Positions 39,475 to 49,502 of a stretch of 64,000 nt of DNA are shown one piece after another; positions within the stretch are counted from its first letter, which is position 1; each line of letters starts with the position of its first letter. The DNA lies in contig NZ_AZEZ01000095.1 of the NCBI RefSeq assembly GCF_001434275.1, forward strand, positions 49,069 through 113,068. The letters are read 5' to 3'. The notes under the pieces are model-generated. The model made no database searches and was not told where the DNA came from. It saw only the letters and a list, made by a program, of their open reading frames with translations. The stretch comes from Companilactobacillus mindensis DSM 14500. GTDB lineage: Bacteria; Bacillota; Bacilli; Lactobacillales; Lactobacillaceae. A program made the translations under genes and the position numbers.

Positions 39475-40320
39475 TTACTTTGTACCAATCACATTCAACA
39501 ATGCCTGATTATTACCCGCTTTGGCTAAATAATATGCTAAATTGGAATAACCTTGATATTCTTGTTCTTTATCGGCATTATTCTCAACGGCAATGGCAGC
39601 TGCGTAATTCAATTCATCTAAGAAATAAGAAACATGTTTTTCGCACGCATAATTCAAGCCCCAACGGCTGATCCTATATGATTGATCATGTAATCTCATT
39701 TCATTGAAAGAGTTGGCGAGTGTCTTACAAATAAAGAGAATCTCTAAGTCATTGGCATTTGTGACTTTTGAATCTGAATCAACTGAGTCGACGATCATTT
39801 GGAAATAATACTGAGCACGGTCGGTATGACCTTGGCCCAAATAATTAAGTCCCTTGAATAGATCCGACAAAAAAGTATAAATATCAGACTTATTTGATTT
39901 CGTAAGTTGCAAAACCTTGTCCATTGTAAACAAAGAGGCATCATAATTATTATTCCAATAATCCATCACACCGGTAATTAGTTCGTACTGTTTCTTATCA
40001 TTGTTAGTCAGCTTTCCTTCTAACTCTGATAATTTTGTATCAATACCCTCAATATTTTTTAGTAAAACATCGCGTTCGATCACATCCAGTAAACTTTCCT
40101 CGTTGGCAGAAGATTTGCCTGAGAAATCGCTGAAGACATCATTCAATGTCAAATCCAATCTCGTACAAATCTTAATCAGAATGTTTACGGTCGGCGCCGT
40201 ATTATGTTTTTCAATTTTACTAATCGTATTTTGCGTACAAATATCATTAGCCAACTCAATTTGAGTCAAATTCATTTCTCGTCTTTTATTATAAATAATC
40301 GATCCAAGAAACAATGGCAA
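39475..40320 (-). CDS. RRNPP-type transcriptional regulator (Rgg/PlcR-like)
   Basis: About 281 residues: an N-terminal XRE helix-turn-helix (RREMNLTQIELANDI, TQNTISKIEKHNTAP), then a helical repeat domain of the TPR class to the C-terminus (ITGVMDYWNNNYDASLF, YLGQGHTDRAQYYFQMIVD, NAADKEQEYQG-like end). These regulators usually respond to short peptides. The start is uncertain: the longest frame reaches ATG 40374 without a ribosome site, while GGGAG at 40325-40329 favours TTG 40320 or 40314. No pheromone-like gene is seen beside it. The neighbouring SLAP genes are the natural candidates for targets. Confidence 0.75.
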   Translation of the reverse strand: MPLFLGSIIYNKRREMNLTQIELANDICTQNTISKIEKHNTAPTVNILIKICTRLDLTLNDVFSDFSGKSSANEESLLDVIERDVLLKNIEGIDTKLSELEGKLTNNDKKQYELITGVMDYWNNNYDASLFTMDKVLQLTKSNKSDIYTFLSDLFKGLNYLGQGHTDRAQYYFQMIVDSVDSDSKVTNANDLEILFICKTLANSFNEMRLHDQSYRISRWGLNYACEKHVSYFLDELNYAAAIAVENNADKEQEYQGYSNLAYYLAKAGNNQALLNVIGTK

Positions 40321-40483
40321 CACGCTCCCATCTATATCGTTATGACATTTATCAATAATACTATACCACCACATTAATATTTATATACATTTATCATAAA
40401 AAATTAATCCAATATTGAAATATATTTTGATATTATTTGCGTATATATTAAGGACATTCTCAATTAATTTTATTTATAGGCAC

Positions 40484-40515
40484 AAAAAAAGCAGCCAGAC
40501 AATCGTCCAACTACT
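40484..40515 (-). terminator. terminator of tRNA-Leu
   Basis: On the minus strand AGTAG..GGAC gatt GTCT..CTGCT is followed by seven T, about 10 nt past the tRNA. Confidence 0.6.
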
Positions 40516-40522
40516 TTAGTTA

Positions 40523-40608
40523 TGCGGGTAAGAAGATTCGAACTTCCACGGAGATAATTCTCCACAAGATCCTTAGTCTTGCGCGTCTGCCAATTCCGCC
40601 ATACCCGC
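40523..40608 (-). tRNA. tRNA-Leu with anticodon AAG
   Basis: 86 nt, class II with a long variable arm. The acceptor GCGGGTA pairs with TACCCGC. The anticodon stem CAAGA/TCTTG encloses the loop CTAAGGA, which places AAG at 34-36 with G at 37. A shifted reading as TAA is ruled out by the stem. An A34 in bacteria implies deamination to inosine by TadA or an unmodified A. G37 is expected for CUN-reading leucine tRNAs. Confidence 0.9.
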
Positions 40609-40645
40609 ATGCAAGTTCTACTATACCACAACCATAAATTTATTA

Positions 40646-41110
40646 TCAAGCTGAAATAACAATATCTTTGAGGTATTTTAATTTACCCCGACATTTTCCA
40701 CAAACGAACCGGCTAGTGTTTATTTTTTTAACACGTTGATAGATAGTTTGACAATTAGTACATTCATAAACATGATAAGTTTTTTTCTTAACCGTACTCT
40801 TGATTGGTGAATATCTCAGTCCCCCGACTTGTTGCAAGAGAATTCTAAAAGTGCGGTCTCGATGCTGTGCCGGCAAGCCATCATTGTACAAATGATAATG
40901 ACACAATTCATGCTTGATAACCCCGACTAAGGTTTCAATTCCGAATTCTTGATAGATCTTGGGATTGATATCGATATTACGATCCTTTAAATGAAATCTA
41001 CCGCCAGTCGTTTTTAGACGTGAATTGAAATATGCTTGATGAACAAAAGGCTTCCCAAAATATTCTTGGGAAACCTTTTTGATTAGTTCGGTTAATTCTT
41101 GATCTGTCAT
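40646..41110 (-). CDS. SprT-like zinc protein
   Basis: 154 residues. The metalloprotease motif HELCHYH (HExxH) stands at about residue 67, and a C-terminal zinc ribbon has two Cys pairs (CTNC and CGKC). The SprT family is widespread in lactobacilli, but its function is not established; eukaryotic relatives (Spartan) process DNA-protein crosslinks. Its ATG overlaps the stop of the upstream gene by one base, so translation is coupled. Confidence 0.85.
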   Translation of the reverse strand: MTDQELTELIKKVSQEYFGKPFVHQAYFNSRLKTTGGRFHLKDRNIDINPKIYQEFGIETLVGVIKHELCHYHLYNDGLPAQHRDRTFRILLQQVGGLRYSPIKSTVKKKTYHVYECTNCQTIYQRVKKINTSRFVCGKCRGKLKYLKDIVISA

Positions 41111-41544
41111 TAAGCTAGATCAGTCAATCTTTGGATGTATTTTGAAAACTTATCCATGTATTCGTCCTGCTTCTTTTCAGATTCATCAAAAGCCTTACGA
41201 TCAACTTGCTTGTTGTCGCCGATACTTGCAGTCATTTCGGCACAACCCTCAACATATTTCTTGAAGGCTGAGACAAGTGAAATGTGAGTACCCATCAATC
41301 TAGCTGGAGCTTTACCTTTTTCAAGTTTAGCCAAAGCATCTTGATAATTCTTTGTTCCAGAAGCGAAGTCTTTTTGAACCTTTGTATATTCAACGTCATC
41401 CAACTTGTCGACCTTACTGCGGTCAAGTGCATCACGGATCTTTTCGTATTCAGGGTTCAACTTATCTTGTTCTTCTTGAACTATTTGAACTGTATTGTTG
41501 ATCAATTGACCATATTGCATAGCTTTCTTTTGTGCGGCATTCAT
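41110..41544 (-). CDS. conserved helical protein, unknown function
   Basis: 144 residues, predicted all helical, with many Lys and Glu (QEEQDKLNPEYEKIRDALDR) and no membrane segment or signal. I do not recognise a family. It lies between gtrB-like and sprT-like genes in a tightly packed run (5 bp from the first, 1 bp overlap with the second). Confidence 0.7.
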   Translation of the reverse strand: MNAAQKKAMQYGQLINNTVQIVQEEQDKLNPEYEKIRDALDRSKVDKLDDVEYTKVQKDFASGTKNYQDALAKLEKGKAPARLMGTHISLVSAFKKYVEGCAEMTASIGDNKQVDRKAFDESEKKQDEYMDKFSKYIQRLTDLA

Positions 41545-41549
41545 AATAA

Positions 41550-42530
41550 TTACCTCTTATTTTCTTCTTGTGTTTTTTCAGTATAAATATCTCTTTCGAT
41601 GGTAAATCTTGGGCGTTGTTTAACTTCACTGAAGATCTTGCCAACGTATTCACCGATCACACTGATACTAATTAATTGTACACCACCAAGGGCCCAAATA
41701 GATATCATTAGTGACGACCAGCCACTGACTACGTTGCCGTTGATCTTTTGTACGAAACTATAGATCAATAATAGAATACTGATCAAAACGATAAAGAATC
41801 CCAAACCCATGATCAACTTGATCGGTACGATCGAAAATGATGTGATTCCATCCATCGCAAACTTGATCATCTTGCGTAAAGGATACTTTGATTCACCGGC
41901 AAAACGTTCTTTTCTGGCATAATAAACCTTAGCTGACTTAAAACCAACTAATGGCACGATGCCACGCAAGAACAGGTTTCTTTCCCGATAACTTAACAAC
42001 ACCTCACAAGCTCGTTTGCTCATCAAACGATAATCAGCTGAATCGGGTACCAATTTGACGCCCAAAAATCCCATGAATTTATAGAACATTTCGGCCGTGC
42101 CACGTTTGAAGGCTGTATCAGTATCCCGATTATTTCTGACGCCATAAACTACTTCCGCACCATTGAGATATTCATCGACCATCTTAGGGATCGCATTGAC
42201 ATCATCTTGCAGATCAGCATCAATCGTTATAACGGCGTCGGAATCTTTCGAGACTGACGTTACCCCAGCCAGTAAAGCACCTTGGTGACCAAAGTTACGA
42301 CTGAGTTTAACACCTGAAACAGTTTGATACTTCTGTGAAAATTCATCAATCAACTGCCAAGTTTTATCCTTGCTGCCGTCGTCGACAAAAACGATTTTAC
42401 TAGTCTCGGTTACTTTGCCCGCTTTGACCAAATCGTCGACGATCTTCGTCAATTCCTTAGTAGTTTCGTGCAAAACTTCTTCTTCGTTATAACAAGGAAC
42501 TACGATACTTAATTTAAATAAATCAGACAT
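41550..42530 (-). CDS. GT2 glycosyltransferase, polyprenyl-phosphate sugar synthase (GtrB-like)
   Basis: About 326 residues. The GT-A domain has LSIVVPCYNEEEVL, VFVDDGSKDKTWQLI, GHQGALLAG and the metal-binding ITIDADLQDD. Two C-terminal membrane helices follow (FSIVPIKLIMGLGFFIVLIS, SLMISIWALGGVQLISISV). It should load glucose or a related sugar on undecaprenyl phosphate for transfer outside the membrane. Its ATG overlaps the stop of the adjacent GT-C gene, its likely partner. Confidence 0.88.
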   Translation of the reverse strand: MSDLFKLSIVVPCYNEEEVLHETTKELTKIVDDLVKAGKVTETSKIVFVDDGSKDKTWQLIDEFSQKYQTVSGVKLSRNFGHQGALLAGVTSVSKDSDAVITIDADLQDDVNAIPKMVDEYLNGAEVVYGVRNNRDTDTAFKRGTAEMFYKFMGFLGVKLVPDSADYRLMSKRACEVLLSYRERNLFLRGIVPLVGFKSAKVYYARKERFAGESKYPLRKMIKFAMDGITSFSIVPIKLIMGLGFFIVLISILLLIYSFVQKINGNVVSGWSSLMISIWALGGVQLISISVIGEYVGKIFSEVKQRPRFTIERDIYTEKTQEENKR

Positions 42531-43977
42531 CAAACTTCCCCCACTTTAATCTAGTCCATTCAAAAATACTGTATAATCCCAGACCACCTAAAATGGCGAT
42601 CACCGGTAGAAATTCCAGACGATAACGTCCTTGTACTTCAATTAATAATTGTACAACGGCATACGCCATCAATGGCAGAATCAAGAGAAATACTTGCTTG
42701 TTTGGTGTAGTTTTTAATAATTTTAGTGAACCGACCCATGAGAAGATGATCAACATGGCAGTTCCTAAATAACCTAATAAATTAGCATAATTACTGAATT
42801 TTTGTGAATGTTGCTTTTCAAAACCGGAGAAGTACACGGCATTGGAACGACTAGCCCACAGAACTTCATTTTTGCCTAAGAAGAGTTTCAGCCAACCGTG
42901 AGTATTGTTGAGATTTTGAATATTCTTGCGGATCACTTGATGTTCTTTAACACTCATTTTGGAGCGGCTTTCCTTCAAATCGAAACGGTCGACCATCTGT
43001 TGATCGTAGGCACCATTAGAATTGGCATCCAAACCAATAACGAATTTCCACTCCGAATCACGGTTAGTCAATCCATAAGCGTTCAAACCTGAACTCTTAA
43101 TTGCTAAACCGGCGGCAGAAAACAGAACTTGATAAATAACTAAAGTAACTAAAACTTTGAGCAAACTCTTAAAATTAAATTGTTTGGCAGATATCATCAT
43201 GTACAACAGCGCATAAACGACGATCCCGGCAATGATCACTGGTCCAATCGGCCGAATAATACTACCAAACGCTAAAGTAACACCGGCTAAAATATAAGCC
43301 CAATACTTATCTTTCATAATCAGATAGAACGTAACTAAAAATAGCAGCATCCCTAAATATTGGTTATCAGCTTGACTATTCAAGGCAAACCAATCCAAAT
43401 CGATCATCAAAACAAAAACCGTCAAACGTGCTAATTTAACTTGCTTGAACAGTTGCAATGACAATAAATAGGCCATATATAAAATCAACACTTGATAGAC
43501 TACATTCAACAACTGAATGGCGATCACATGATGGCCAAATATTTTTACCACCGTCATAACGTAGACTAAAAAGCCGGTTTGATAAGCCCATTTGGCGAAA
43601 TAATCATTGTCATAATTAAAAATCGGCTTACCTTCAAGTGCTTTCGGCGCCATTCGCCAAAAGGCTCCAAAGTCACTCACCTGAGTTGCTGGAACTAGCT
43701 TGATCCAAATTAAAGCTACGATTGCAAAGACCAGCAACAAACTGATCAAAATCAGTCGATTGAAATTCTTATCATCATCTCGAAGATGATATAGGAAATA
43801 GCCAATTCCCAAAACAAAAATAATTGCACAAAGAAAAGCCAGTATGGCTAGTACTGGCTCAACTTTTAGATAGTTAGTCGTATAAAAGTGCCCCATCTGC
43901 ACTAAGACAACTGATGTAAAAATCACTAGACACACAACAACTAACTTGCTAATGACGCTTTGAAATTTACTTAGCAT
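42523..43977 (-). CDS. GT-C-type membrane glycosyltransferase
   Basis: 484 residues with about 11-13 membrane helices. An acidic loop after the first helices (TQVSDFGAFWRMAPKALEGK) resembles the Asp-containing first loop of GT39/GT83 enzymes that use polyprenyl-phosphate sugars. A large outer loop lies around residues 290-370. It is probably the transferase that uses the product of the following GtrB-like gene to decorate a wall polymer. The acceptor is unknown. Confidence 0.75.
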   Translation of the reverse strand: MLSKFQSVISKLVVVCLVIFTSVVLVQMGHFYTTNYLKVEPVLAILAFLCAIIFVLGIGYFLYHLRDDDKNFNRLILISLLLVFAIVALIWIKLVPATQVSDFGAFWRMAPKALEGKPIFNYDNDYFAKWAYQTGFLVYVMTVVKIFGHHVIAIQLLNVVYQVLILYMAYLLSLQLFKQVKLARLTVFVLMIDLDWFALNSQADNQYLGMLLFLVTFYLIMKDKYWAYILAGVTLAFGSIIRPIGPVIIAGIVVYALLYMMISAKQFNFKSLLKVLVTLVIYQVLFSAAGLAIKSSGLNAYGLTNRDSEWKFVIGLDANSNGAYDQQMVDRFDLKESRSKMSVKEHQVIRKNIQNLNNTHGWLKLFLGKNEVLWASRSNAVYFSGFEKQHSQKFSNYANLLGYLGTAMLIIFSWVGSLKLLKTTPNKQVFLLILPLMAYAVVQLLIEVQGRYRLEFLPVIAILGGLGLYSIFEWTRLKWGKFDV

Positions 43978-43993
43978 GTTACCCCTCTACTTG

Positions 43994-45169
43994 CTAATTT
44001 TTATGACTCTTTAAAAATTGACCGAGTTTGGAGAGACATTTGGCGATATTTTCCATGCTAGCCGCATAGCTAATTCTCAAATGTCCTTCGCCACCGATAC
44101 CAAAGAAACTTCCCGGTAAAATTGCCAAGTGTTCTTCTTCCAACAATTCATTAGCGAATTTAACATCGTCTTGTTCAAAGCCTGCCGGAATTTTAGCGAA
44201 TAAATAGAACGCACCATCTGGTGTCGGACATTCCATATTCAGTTCCTTTAGACCTTCAAACAAAGCGTCGCGACGTGATTGATATTGTTCTTTCATTGCC
44301 AACGGATCATCATAGCCGTTCGTATATGCTTCTAATGCCGCATATTGAGTGATCGACGTGATCGAAGTCGTTGCCAATTCATGGATCTTGTTTACTTGAG
44401 CAATCACTTCAGCCGGTCCACAGACTACTCCGAAACGCCAACCCGTCATCGCATGAGATTTGGATAATCCATTCAAGAGAATTGTTTGATCTGGCAAAAT
44501 ATTACCAAACGAAATATGCTTAAAATTATATGTCAATTCGCTGTAAATTTCGTCACTAATTACAAAAATATCATATTTTTTTAAAATATTAGCTAAAGCT
44601 TGTAATTCATCCTCTGTATAACTTACCCCGGTTGGATTACTTGGATAATTCAGTAAGAATATCTTGATGCGAGGATTAGTCTTAATGACTTCTTCCAGCA
44701 TCGAAGGTGTAACCTTAAAATTAGTCTTGGATGTATCCAAGTATACTGGCGATGCCCCATTGAAATCAGCATCTGGTCCGTAGATTGTAAATGATGGTGA
44801 AGGGATCAAGACTTCATCACCGTCTCGCAAAATTGCATTGAAAACTGAGAAAACACCCTCCGTTACACCAGTCGTAGCGATAATTTGGGTTTCTGGATCA
44901 TAATTCAAGTTGTATTTATCGTGAAGATAATTAGCAACAGCACCCAAAAGTTTATGATCGCCTTCTGGCACAGTGTAGTGCGTCTGATCGTTTTTAATTG
45001 CCTTGATAGCGGCCTGTTTGATGTGTTCGGGAGTGTGGAAGTTTGGTTCCCCCACAGTCATATTGATTGCACCCGGAATACTCTTGGCCCGTGCATTGAA
45101 TTTAAAGATCTCTTGCTGTTTGATAGCAACTACAGACGGTTTCATAAGAGAGATTAAATCACTTTTCAC
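43994..45169 (-). CDS. class I/II pyridoxal-phosphate aminotransferase (PatA/AspC-like)
   Basis: 391 residues. Motifs: INMTVGEPNFHTPEHI, THYTVPEGDHKL, LNYPSNPTGV, FVISDEIYSEL and the PLP Lys in LLNGLSKSHAMTGWRFG, with the terminal Arg in GEGHLRISYA. Relatives act on aspartate, aromatic acids or N-acetyl-diaminopimelate, and sequence alone does not decide. The start is GTG with AGAGGTG ahead. Confidence 0.85.
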   Translation of the reverse strand: MKSDLISLMKPSVVAIKQQEIFKFNARAKSIPGAINMTVGEPNFHTPEHIKQAAIKAIKNDQTHYTVPEGDHKLLGAVANYLHDKYNLNYDPETQIIATTGVTEGVFSVFNAILRDGDEVLIPSPSFTIYGPDADFNGASPVYLDTSKTNFKVTPSMLEEVIKTNPRIKIFLLNYPSNPTGVSYTEDELQALANILKKYDIFVISDEIYSELTYNFKHISFGNILPDQTILLNGLSKSHAMTGWRFGVVCGPAEVIAQVNKIHELATTSITSITQYAALEAYTNGYDDPLAMKEQYQSRRDALFEGLKELNMECPTPDGAFYLFAKIPAGFEQDDVKFANELLEEEHLAILPGSFFGIGGEGHLRISYAASMENIAKCLSKLGQFLKSHKN

Positions 45170-45226
45170 TGTTAAACACCTCTTTTATTAAGATTACACT
45201 TCAATTCTACCATATGACATTTTGTA

Positions 45227-45257
45227 AAAAAAAAGACATTCAAAAAATTTGAATGTC
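45227..45257 (-). terminator. terminator of nadE
   Basis: GACATTCAAA/TTTGAATGTC with eight or more T on the minus strand. Confidence 0.8.
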
Positions 45258-45292
45258 CAAATATGAAATTAATTTTGAAACTTTAAATTTGA

Positions 45293-46111
45293 CTAAACAT
45301 CAAATACCGTATAAGGAGAGCGACGTTTGTGGGCCGTCTTCTTGTACCAGTTCTCAATGATCTCGGCATTTTCAGGCTTGATATCTTTACCTTCGAGGTA
45401 ATCGTCAATATCAGTATACGAAACTCCCAAAGCCTTTTCATCAGGAAGACTTGGACGATCTTCCTCCAAGTCAGCAGTTGGTACTTTTTCGTAAAGGTTC
45501 TTAGGTGCATCGAGCTTAGCTAACATAGCCTTGCCTTGACGTTTATCCAAACGGAATAACGGCGTTACATCAGCCGCACCATCACCGAATTTGGTATAGA
45601 ATCCGGTGATATTTTCAGCCGCGTGATCAGTTCCGACCACAACGCCCTTGTTGTCACCAGCAATCGCATATTGAGCGATCATTCGTGTCCGTGCCTTGAT
45701 ATTGCCTTTATTGAAGTCAGAAATAGTTAAGCCATTGTTTTCAACGGCCTTTACCATTGCATCGACGCTCTCTTTGATATTTACGCGCACGATTTTGTCA
45801 GCTTGCATCCACTCGATAGCTTGCATACAGTCTGATTCATCGGCTTGTTCACCGTAAGGCAAACGTACTGCGATAAATTGATAATCTTTGTCGCCAGTTT
45901 CTTGACGCAATTCAGTCATTGTCATCTCGGATAATTTACCAGCCAAAGTTGAATCTTGACCACCAGAAATGCCTAAGACCAATGTCTTCAAAAAACTGTG
46001 TTGTTTAAGATAAGTTTTTAGAAAATCAACTGAACGTCTTATTTCTGCTTCTGGATCAATCGTTGGTTTAGTTTTTTCAAATTCAATAATTTCTTTTTGC
46101 AATGGTCTCAT
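45293..46111 (-). CDS. nadE: NAD+ synthetase, ammonia-dependent
   Basis: 272 residues, PP-loop ATP pyrophosphatase with [17 protein letters not shown]. It shows [26 protein letters not shown] deamido-NAD site sequence and [12 protein letters not shown], and it ends [13 protein letters not shown]. It has no glutaminase domain, so it uses free ammonia to amidate nicotinate adenine dinucleotide. It is two bases from pncB and so in one operon with it. Together they form the start and end of nicotinate salvage. Confidence 0.94.
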   Translation of the reverse strand: MRPLQKEIIEFEKTKPTIDPEAEIRRSVDFLKTYLKQHSFLKTLVLGISGGQDSTLAGKLSEMTMTELRQETGDKDYQFIAVRLPYGEQADESDCMQAIEWMQADKIVRVNIKESVDAMVKAVENNGLTISDFNKGNIKARTRMIAQYAIAGDNKGVVVGTDHAAENITGFYTKFGDGAADVTPLFRLDKRQGKAMLAKLDAPKNLYEKVPTADLEEDRPSLPDEKALGVSYTDIDDYLEGKDIKPENAEIIENWYKKTAHKRRSPYTVFDV

Positions 46112-46113
46112 TT

Positions 46114-47583
46114 TTAGTCACCTAATCTAATGTTGTTTACATCATTTCTAATCTTCTCAATATACTTCATCTTGTGACTGTATAGTTTTGAAGATAGATC
46201 TACAGGATAGACTTGTGGGTTCAAGATACGTTTGTATTCGTCCCAAAGAGAATCGAGATTGTCAGCACAATATTGTCTGATATCTTTTACATTTGGTAGA
46301 TCATAAACTAATTTACCGTTGGTGAAGATATCGTGCAATAGTGGCTTAGCTTGGAAATCCTCCACAGTCTTATTGATATAAGTATATTGTGGATGGAACA
46401 TATAAAGCGAACTGTGTTCTCTTGGATCTTCATTCCAGAAAGTTTCATAGTCGCCCTCTGATTTATCATTCTTTTCGTTGTTAGTGATGCGCCAAACTTG
46501 TTTCTTACCTGGAGTAGAAATCTTAGCAGCGTTACTAGAAAGTTTCAAAGTGTCCATCATATTGCCTTTGGCATCTTCGATACTTACTAACTTGTATACG
46601 GCGCCAAGTGCAGGTTGGTCAAAAGCGGTAATAACTTTAGTACCGATACCCCAGACGTCGATTTTAGCATCTTGCATCTTCAAGTTAAGAACGGTTTTTT
46701 CATCAAGGTCGTTAGAAGCATAAATTTTAGCGTTAGGGAAACCAGCTTCATCAAGTTGCTTTCTGACCCGCTTAGAAATATAAGCCATATCACCGGAATC
46801 AATTCTGACACCTTGGAAGTTGATCTTGTCGCCCATTTCACGAGCAACTTTGATAGCACTAGGAACACCACTCTTCAAAGTGTCATAAGTGTCGACTAAG
46901 AAGACGCAGTTCTTGTGCGTTGTGGCATAAGCTTTGAAAGCATCGTATTCGTTACGATATGTTTGCACCAAAGCGTGCGCATGTGTACCTGAGATGGGAA
47001 TACCGAACAATTTACCAGCTAAAACGTTACTTGTAGCGTCAAAACCAGCAATGTAAGCAGCCCGAGTACCCCAAATAGCAGCGTCAACTTCTTGGGCTCT
47101 ACGTGAACCGAATTCCATGACCGGATCATCGCCACAGACAGTCTTGATACGAGCTGCCTTAGTAGCGATAAGTGTTTGGAAATTGACCATATTAAGAATA
47201 GCTGTTTCGATCAGTTGACATTGTGCCAGTGGTCCTTCAACTTGTAGAATTGGTTCCTCATTGAAAACCAAATCCCCTTCTAGTGCTGAACGTACTGTAC
47301 AACTGAATTGCATATCTTTGAGCCAACGTAAGAACTCCTCGTCAAACTCCCCATATTCACGTAAATAGTCAATATCGGAATCTGAAAAGCTGAGATTCTT
47401 CAAATAGTCGACTACATGTTCCAATCCTGCAAAAACGGCAAAACCATTATCAAATGGTAAACTTCTGAAGTAAACTTCAAAAACTGCACGACGATTGTGC
47501 AAACCTTTCTTCCAGTATGTATACATCATATTCAATTCATAATAATCTGTATGCAAAGTTAAATCTTCGTCAAATTGAGTCAT
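46114..47583 (-). CDS. pncB: nicotinate phosphoribosyltransferase
   Basis: About 489 residues. [34 protein letters not shown] (catalytic His region shifted), GTHAHALVQ and [17 protein letters not shown] are family marks. It makes nicotinate mononucleotide from nicotinate, PRPP and ATP. I prefer the second ATG (47583), five bases past AAGGGAG. It lies 44 bp after the GT4 gene on the same strand and directly before nadE. Confidence 0.93.
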   Translation of the reverse strand: MTQFDEDLTLHTDYYELNMMYTYWKKGLHNRRAVFEVYFRSLPFDNGFAVFAGLEHVVDYLKNLSFSDSDIDYLREYGEFDEEFLRWLKDMQFSCTVRSALEGDLVFNEEPILQVEGPLAQCQLIETAILNMVNFQTLIATKAARIKTVCGDDPVMEFGSRRAQEVDAAIWGTRAAYIAGFDATSNVLAGKLFGIPISGTHAHALVQTYRNEYDAFKAYATTHKNCVFLVDTYDTLKSGVPSAIKVAREMGDKINFQGVRIDSGDMAYISKRVRKQLDEAGFPNAKIYASNDLDEKTVLNLKMQDAKIDVWGIGTKVITAFDQPALGAVYKLVSIEDAKGNMMDTLKLSSNAAKISTPGKKQVWRITNNEKNDKSEGDYETFWNEDPREHSSLYMFHPQYTYINKTVEDFQAKPLLHDIFTNGKLVYDLPNVKDIRQYCADNLDSLWDEYKRILNPQVYPVDLSSKLYSHKMKYIEKIRNDVNNIRLGD

Positions 47584-47627
47584 CATATCTCCCTTAATAA
47601 TTTGATAGTAACAAGGTCTATTTTACC

Positions 47628-48704
47628 TTAATTGCCATTTAAAGTCGCTTCGTAACCGTCATTTACCTTGTGTGCTAACTGTTCGATCGAATAGTTGTCG
47701 CGAACCTCTTGGTATAAAGCAAAGCCCTTTTGGCCCAAGTTGTCATCTTTCCACAAATCGTGGGCATCATTTAGCGCTGCAATCAATTCTTGCTCGTTGT
47801 TCGATTCAACTAGCCAGCCAGTATCATCGTTGATAACTTTATCGGTAGCACCGACATTAGTAGCGATAACTGGTTTGCCATAAGCGGCTGATTCCAAATA
47901 AACTGTTGGCAAACTTTCGGATTTGGATGTCAAAACTGATACATCGCACTCTTGATAGAAGTCGCCAGTATTTTCACGAAAGCCCACAAAATCAACCTTA
48001 TCTTTGATGCCAAGTTCTTTGGATAAGTCTCGCAATTCATCCATCAATGGGCCATCGCCCAAAAGCGTCAAACGATAGTTGAACTTGACTTTACTCAAAG
48101 CTTCCAATAGCAAACGATGGTTCTTTACTTCAACCAAACGCGCCACTTCTAGCAAACTAAACGTTGGTTGACGATTGAAGCGCGGATTGATACCGGAAAA
48201 ATCAATGGCATTGAAAACTTCAAAAGTCTTTTTGGAATCGATCTTGAGAGCTTCAAAGTACTCCGCTAAGTCAGGATTCATGTAGAAGAGCGAATTAGCC
48301 TGTTTTAAGGCATGTAAGTTTAATTTGAGCATAACTTTACCTTTGAGACCAGAAAAGTCAATACGAGGGTCAGAATGGACTGTGATCACCCATTTAGCAT
48401 TAATTTTTTTTCTGATCAAAGATACGATATAGTTGGCACGTGGACCGTGCGTATGAACGATATCGAAGTTATTGTTGTTGATGTATTTCGTCAATGGTTT
48501 CAGAATTGACAGATCAAAACGTTGTTTTTGTTCCATCACAGCCACGCTCAAGCCATTTTCTCGAGCCATTTTGGACACAGGACCTTCCTGAAAAGTCAAC
48601 AGAGTACTTTCTTCTCCAATCAACTTTTGACCCTTCATCAGGTTAACAATATATGTACGAGCTCCACCGTCTTCATTGCCGGCATTGATATGTAAAACCC
48701 TCAT
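47628..48704 (-). CDS. GT4-family glycosyltransferase
   Basis: 358 residues from ATG 48704 (GAGAGGTG ahead); the frame continues upstream without a start that has a ribosome site. The N-terminal Rossmann domain begins MRVLHINAGNEDGGARTYIV. The C-terminal donor domain has FSLLEVARLVEVKNHRLLLE, LLGDGPLMDEL and the E-x7-E motif region SKSESLPTVYLESAAYGKPV. It uses a nucleotide sugar in the cytoplasm, probably for wall polymer or exopolysaccharide. It is divergent from tagA; the 58 bp between them hold both starts. Confidence 0.85.
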   Translation of the reverse strand: MRVLHINAGNEDGGARTYIVNLMKGQKLIGEESTLLTFQEGPVSKMARENGLSVAVMEQKQRFDLSILKPLTKYINNNNFDIVHTHGPRANYIVSLIRKKINAKWVITVHSDPRIDFSGLKGKVMLKLNLHALKQANSLFYMNPDLAEYFEALKIDSKKTFEVFNAIDFSGINPRFNRQPTFSLLEVARLVEVKNHRLLLEALSKVKFNYRLTLLGDGPLMDELRDLSKELGIKDKVDFVGFRENTGDFYQECDVSVLTSKSESLPTVYLESAAYGKPVIATNVGATDKVINDDTGWLVESNNEQELIAALNDAHDLWKDDNLGQKGFALYQEVRDNYSIEQLAHKVNDGYEATLNGN

Positions 48705-48762
48705 TAAGACACCTCTCAAATTAATCTTTCTCGTGTATAATAATACATTAAAGGAGAACGCC

Positions 48763-49488
48763 ATGCACAAAAATAGAGTAAATATTTTAGGTACAGAGTT
48801 TGATAATTTTACTGAAAAACAATTTCACCATTATCTAGATATGGATCTGGATAATAAGGCTAACAAGTTCATCGTAACACCCAATCCCGAAATTGTTCTT
48901 TCTGCTAGAAAAGATACCAGATTTTCAAAAATTATCAACAACGCTGATTACGTTATTCCCGACGGAATCGGAATCATCAAAGGAGCCAAGAGTCTTGGTA
49001 CTCCCATCCACGAACGGATCACCGGCTTCGATACACTGAAATATTTAATGTCAGCAGCAAATCGCAAACTATTAAAAGTTTATTTACTAGGAGCTAAGCC
49101 TGAAGTAATTCAAGCCAGTGCCGATAAAATCAAAAAGGACTACCCTCAAATCGACCTTGTTGGCTTCCATGACGGCTATTTCAAGGATGCGGGTATAATT
49201 GCCGAAGAAATTGCCGAAACGAAACCTAACATCGTTTTTGTGGCTTTGGGATCACCTAAACAGGAATTCTTCATCGACAAATATCACGAACGAACAAATG
49301 CCATTTGGATCGGCGTCGGCGGCAGTTTTGACGTCTTCTCTGGTACCAAAAAACGAGCCCCAAAAGTTTTCCAAACTTTGAATTTAGAATGGCTTTACCG
49401 TTTGGCTAAAGAACCAACAAGAATTGGCCGGATGATGGCAATTCCTAAGTATATGAATTTAATCAACAAAGAAAAGAAACATAAATAG
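48763..49488 (+). CDS. tagA: WecG/TagA/CpsF-family N-acetylmannosaminyltransferase
   Basis: 241 residues from ATG 48763 with AAAGGAG ahead. The family core is visible: FIVTPNPEIVLSARKD, YVIPDGIGIIKGAK, HERITGFDTLKYLM, VYLLGAKPEVIQASADKI, NIVFVALGSPKQEFFID and GVGGSFDVFSGTKKRAPK. It adds ManNAc to GlcNAc-PP-undecaprenol, the linkage unit of wall teichoic acid. A TATAAT box lies at 48736. The stop is 14 bp before structured repeat copy 2. Confidence 0.88.
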   Translation: MHKNRVNILGTEFDNFTEKQFHHYLDMDLDNKANKFIVTPNPEIVLSARKDTRFSKIINNADYVIPDGIGIIKGAKSLGTPIHERITGFDTLKYLMSAANRKLLKVYLLGAKPEVIQASADKIKKDYPQIDLVGFHDGYFKDAGIIAEEIAETKPNIVFVALGSPKQEFFIDKYHERTNAIWIGVGGSFDVFSGTKKRAPKVFQTLNLEWLYRLAKEPTRIGRMMAIPKYMNLINKEKKHK

Positions 49489-49502
49489 TTTAGACGGTTG
49501 AT

